Assembly (NCBI GenBank): GCA_012329085.1
Contig: JAAXQB010000032.1
Location: 1-8,510 of the forward strand
Length of the DNA stretch: 8,510 nt
DNA from: Methanosarcinales archaeon
GTDB taxonomy: Archaea > Halobacteriota > Methanosarcinia > Methanosarcinales > Methanosarcinaceae
Direction: 5' to 3'
Each line of letters opens with the position of its first letter. Position 1 is the stretch's first letter. Of the stretch, positions 6,612 through 8,510 are shown piece after piece. The notes below the pieces were generated by a model that was not told the origin of the DNA, made no database searches, and saw nothing but the letters and a program-made list of their open reading frames with translations. A program made the translations under genes and the position numbers.

Positions 6612-6621
6612 ATTTATAAAT
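6612..6621 (-). promoter_or_regulatory. Candidate TATA box of dapL
   Basis: The minus strand reads ATTTATAAAT within this stretch, a fair match to the archaeal TATA box. A start about 25 bases downstream would give a leader of roughly 85 bases containing one or both type A hairpins. Confidence 0.35.
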
Positions 6622-6647
6622 ACATTTTTTTCAAAGAAAAATATGTA
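6621..6647. repeat. Hairpin of 11 pairs with AAA loop
   Basis: Bases 6621-6632 and 6636-6647 pair around AAA (6633-6635), with one T-T mismatch (6626/6642). It lies between the tyrA 3' end and the dapL TATA candidate. It may be a terminator stem, or another member of the three-base-loop hairpins that fill these gaps. Confidence 0.6.
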
Positions 6648-6649
6648 AT

Positions 6650-6656
6650 AAAAAAA
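6650..6656 (-). terminator. T7 tract, possible tyrA terminator
   Basis: Seven consecutive T on the minus strand about 62 bases beyond the tyrA stop codon, after the long type B hairpin. This is a plausible archaeal oligo(T) terminator. Confidence 0.35.
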
Positions 6657-6666
6657 TTTTCAATTT

Positions 6667-6707
6667 TTGTGTTTGTATATAACTTGTAAAGTTGTATATA
6701 AATATAA
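6667..6707 (+). repeat. Extended type B hairpin with 19 continuous pairs
   Basis: The core GTATATAACTT (6675-6685) is the same as in the type B hairpin at 5034-5058. Here bases 6667-6685 pair with 6689-6707 around the loop GTA without interruption. Four of the 19 pairs are G-T on the plus strand (6669/6705, 6671/6703, 6675/6699, 6680/6694). On the minus strand the same four would be A-C mismatches, so the structure is only fully paired as plus-strand nucleic acid. It starts 10 bases beyond the tyrA stop codon. Confidence 0.85.
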
Positions 6708-6717
6708 CATTTAGTTT

Positions 6718-8034
6718 TTAACTTTTAGTTCTAATCTCACACCCAATTCCAACAAGCAATTGCTCTACTTTTTCAACTACTTTTTCAATATCTTGTTCAT
6801 CAATAATATTTAAACGGTATGTAATACTTATTTTTTCATTTAAACAATACTTATCTTTAATTTTTACAAATTCTAATCGTTCATCTAAGGATATTATGTT
6901 TAATATAACCTGTGCATCTGCACCATTTGGAATCCATACAGAAATATCTCGTATTTTATGAGTTAAATGATTAATTTTCCAAGCTCTTAATTCATTATTA
7001 GATAACAATCTAACATTTTCCATTTTAAAACTTATACTTTTATTATTTTTAGAAATAATTATTTGCTTAGAATTTACTTGTTCAAGTTTTCCAATATGTG
7101 TTATTTTTGAATGTACATGATATAACCCAATCTCTTTTCCTATTAAATTAATGAGTGTATCAATTTTATTTTGTTTTAAATTTATAAGCTCATCTGATCG
7201 TCTTTGTGAGCCAGAAGTATCTCCAAAGTGCTGTGAAGCTGAACGCATCTTTTTTATAAAAGAATTCATGTCTTGCTGTGTTACTATTTCAGACAATTCT
7301 TTACACTCTGCAATAAAGGACTCATGCACGATTTTAATATTTGGATTTTCCATTTGAATACTTGCATATAAATATGGATTTTGTCCTAAAATTCTTCCTA
7401 CGAAATCAATTAATATGTCATACACAGGACTCATAAATCGTTTTGATTCTGATATGTTAAAATCAAGTCGTTTAAATGTTGTTCCTATTGCAATATATGC
7501 AAAATGAGTAAGTCCTTGAATTATAGATGTAAATTCATCATGTAATGCGGCATCCATGATTTCAATATGTGCACCTTCTTTTTCAAAAATAGAATTTATA
7601 ATTGGAAACCACTCATTGCATCTATCTGTTGGAGCTAATATAACAATTTGCCCTTCCATACTTGGAATTGAATGACCAAACATTGGGTGAGTTCCAATAA
7701 CTTCAACTCCCATTGGTGCAAATTTAAGCATTGTTTGAATTGGTTTTACTTTAAGAGAAGTAAAGTCCATCAAAAGACTTCCTTTTTTCATTTTTGGAGC
7801 ACATTCTTTAATTGTGGATTCTGTTTTATCTATTGGAACTGAGATTATCACAATGTCACTTTTTTTAATTGCAAAATCAAGGTCTTCTGCAAATTCAACC
7901 CCCATTTTTTCTGCAATATCTCGTCTGCCACTTTTTCCCCATATTAATACAGAAAACTCATGTTTTTTAAATATTGGGATAAAAAATTGTCCCATTTTCC
8001 CTGTGCCACCGATAATCAATATTTGTTTTTTCAA
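6718..8034 (-). CDS. tyrA: Prephenate dehydrogenase with C-terminal extension
   Basis: Oxidative decarboxylation of prephenate to 4-hydroxyphenylpyruvate in tyrosine synthesis. The N-terminal Rossmann domain has GGTGKMG (9-15). The second strand ends in WGKSGRR (32-38) with no acidic residue and several basic ones, which suggests NADP(+); this is an inference. Family landmarks are DFTSLK (90-95), the catalytic-type histidine H116 in GTHPMFG (114-120), and H177 in the helical domain. After about residue 290 there is a further region of roughly 145 residues; its last part (403-435) looks like a beta-alpha-beta regulatory fold but shows no clear ACT motif. Total 438 residues, similar to long archaeal TyrA proteins. 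The start is TTG, with GGAGGT six bases upstream; no in-frame ATG lies between. Confidence 0.92.
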   Translation of the reverse strand: MKKQILIIGGTGKMGQFFIPIFKKHEFSVLIWGKSGRRDIAEKMGVEFAEDLDFAIKKSDIVIISVPIDKTESTIKECAPKMKKGSLLMDFTSLKVKPIQTMLKFAPMGVEVIGTHPMFGHSIPSMEGQIVILAPTDRCNEWFPIINSIFEKEGAHIEIMDAALHDEFTSIIQGLTHFAYIAIGTTFKRLDFNISESKRFMSPVYDILIDFVGRILGQNPYLYASIQMENPNIKIVHESFIAECKELSEIVTQQDMNSFIKKMRSASQHFGDTSGSQRRSDELINLKQNKIDTLINLIGKEIGLYHVHSKITHIGKLEQVNSKQIIISKNNKSISFKMENVRLLSNNELRAWKINHLTHKIRDISVWIPNGADAQVILNIISLDERLEFVKIKDKYCLNEKISITYRLNIIDEQDIEKVVEKVEQLLVGIGCEIRTKS

Positions 8035-8040
8035 AGAATT

Positions 8041-8046
8041 ACCTCC
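8041..8046 (-). promoter_or_regulatory. Strong Shine-Dalgarno deciding the TTG start of tyrA
   Basis: GGAGGT on the minus strand ends six bases before TTG at 8034, ideal spacing, which is why the TTG is taken as start. The nearby ATG at 8048-8046 overlaps the GGAGGT, is out of frame and closes after five codons with a TGA that overlaps the TTG, so it is unlikely to be used. Confidence 0.85.
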
Positions 8047-8077
8047 ATCACTATAACATTTATATAATTAATGCTAC

Positions 8078-8092
8078 GCAATAAACTATTGC
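8078..8092. promoter_or_regulatory. Short palindrome upstream of tyrA, possible operator
   Basis: GCAATA (8078-8083) and TATTGC (8087-8092) are perfect reverse complements around AAC. It lies about 32 bases upstream of the Shine-Dalgarno. It could be a repressor site or a leader hairpin. Confidence 0.3.
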
Positions 8093-8133
8093 ATTTTAAT
8101 AAAATTCATATTTTACATTCTTAACAAAAATAG

Positions 8134-8157
8134 CAAAACGAGTGTATAAATTTTATA
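8134..8157. promoter_or_regulatory. Candidate tyrA TATA box inside a type A half-site
   Basis: The plus strand reads CAAAACGAGTGTATAAA at 8134-8150, close to the right arm and tail of the element at 4938-4948. The minus-strand palindrome TATAAAATTTATA (8157-8145) is a fair archaeal TATA box, giving a tyrA leader of roughly 85 bases. The TTATATAA near 8059-8068 is an alternative, but would leave almost no leader before the Shine-Dalgarno. Confidence 0.3.
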
Positions 8158-8208
8158 GATTTTTATCTGTACATACATTATAACTTCGTGTTTATTTTTT
8201 GTATGTGT

Positions 8209-8510
8209 TTAGCTACTAAGCATACTCTTCATCATTTGAAGGCTATTGTGCCCTTGTTGCATCCATGTTGCAAACACAGTCATAAGTCGTTCATGGATCA
8301 TTGTACCTTTCTTATTTCGCATGCGTTCCCACTATCTAACGCTTAAACAACATGTTCACGAAGTGCCCTTTCAGCTCTATTATTGGTGGATTCTACACCT
8401 ATATGAGTGATAAATGTGAACCAATAATCGAATTCATTTTTAATTTTTCCGATAAAACTTTTCACTTTTTCATTAACATATTCTTTTTTAAACCATTGCT
8501 TAAGCGTTTC
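8209..8510 (-). pseudogene. Decayed C-terminal end of an IS66-type transposase
   Basis: From the right edge the minus strand encodes a fragment starting ETLKQWFKKEY and reaching GVESTNNRAERALREHVV. The E-x-x-NNRAERALR block is the third acidic residue region of IS66-type DDE transposases (E codon at 8391-8393). A TAA (8345-8343) then stops the frame. Homologous sequence resumes after a one-base shift as RxIVGT, with TAG in place of a probable lysine codon, and after a second one-base shift as MRNKKGTMIHERLMTVFATWMQQG, ending at a TAA at 8211-8209. Two stops and two single-base insertions make it non-functional. The rest lies beyond the window, and no terminal inverted repeat was identified. 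Confidence 0.8.

Noticed and set aside
8102..8179. A small minus-strand frame of about 22 codons between the transposase remnant and tyrA
   Set aside because: It is short, AT-driven, has no ribosome binding site or recognisable motif, and overlaps the probable tyrA promoter.

Overview
This AT-rich window reads as archaeal, most likely a methanogen-type euryarchaeon. The alanyl-tRNA synthetase has the archaeal architecture, with an N-terminal zinc-finger extension. A geranylgeranyl reductase for archaeol-type lipids is overlapped by a dedicated ferredoxin, an arrangement known in Methanosarcina. LL-diaminopimelate aminotransferase and a long archaeal-type prephenate dehydrogenase complete the set. 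Methanosarcinales or a relative is the best guess, but the order cannot be fixed from this sequence.

All five intact genes lie on the minus strand. Read in transcription order from right to left: a decayed IS66-type transposase tail (8510-8209); tyrA (8034-6718, TTG start with a strong Shine-Dalgarno); dapL (6504-5347); a ferredoxin gene (4912-4721) overlapping the geranylgeranyl reductase gene (4748-3507); then alaS (3456-679), 50 bases further on. Ferredoxin, reductase and alaS probably form one operon. dapL and tyrA appear to be separate units, each with its own leader. The products are housekeeping: tyrosine and lysine/diaminopimelate synthesis, saturation of isoprenoid lipid chains, and charging of tRNA-Ala.

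The unusual part is the intergenic DNA. The three largest gaps within the gene array (1-678, 4913-5346, 6505-6717) carry a family of short hairpins. The main type (A) has arms of about 9 bp around an invariant GAA loop. Copies differ at four stem positions, yet both arms change together, so pairing is conserved while sequence drifts. Type A copies often come as pairs joined by GTTT. In several loci they are followed by GTTAG and a TATATAA segment that, in the best copies, forms a second hairpin (B). Every copy points the same way, with GAA on the plus strand, opposite to all genes. At 86-216 a copy has expanded into four left arms followed by three right arms. Almost all imperfect stem pairs are G-T on the plus strand (A-C on the minus), hinting that the structure works as plus-strand RNA or single-stranded DNA. 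I do not recognise this family. It could be a non-autonomous palindromic repeat like bacterial REP/BIME, or a repeated structured RNA; it is the best candidate here for something undescribed.
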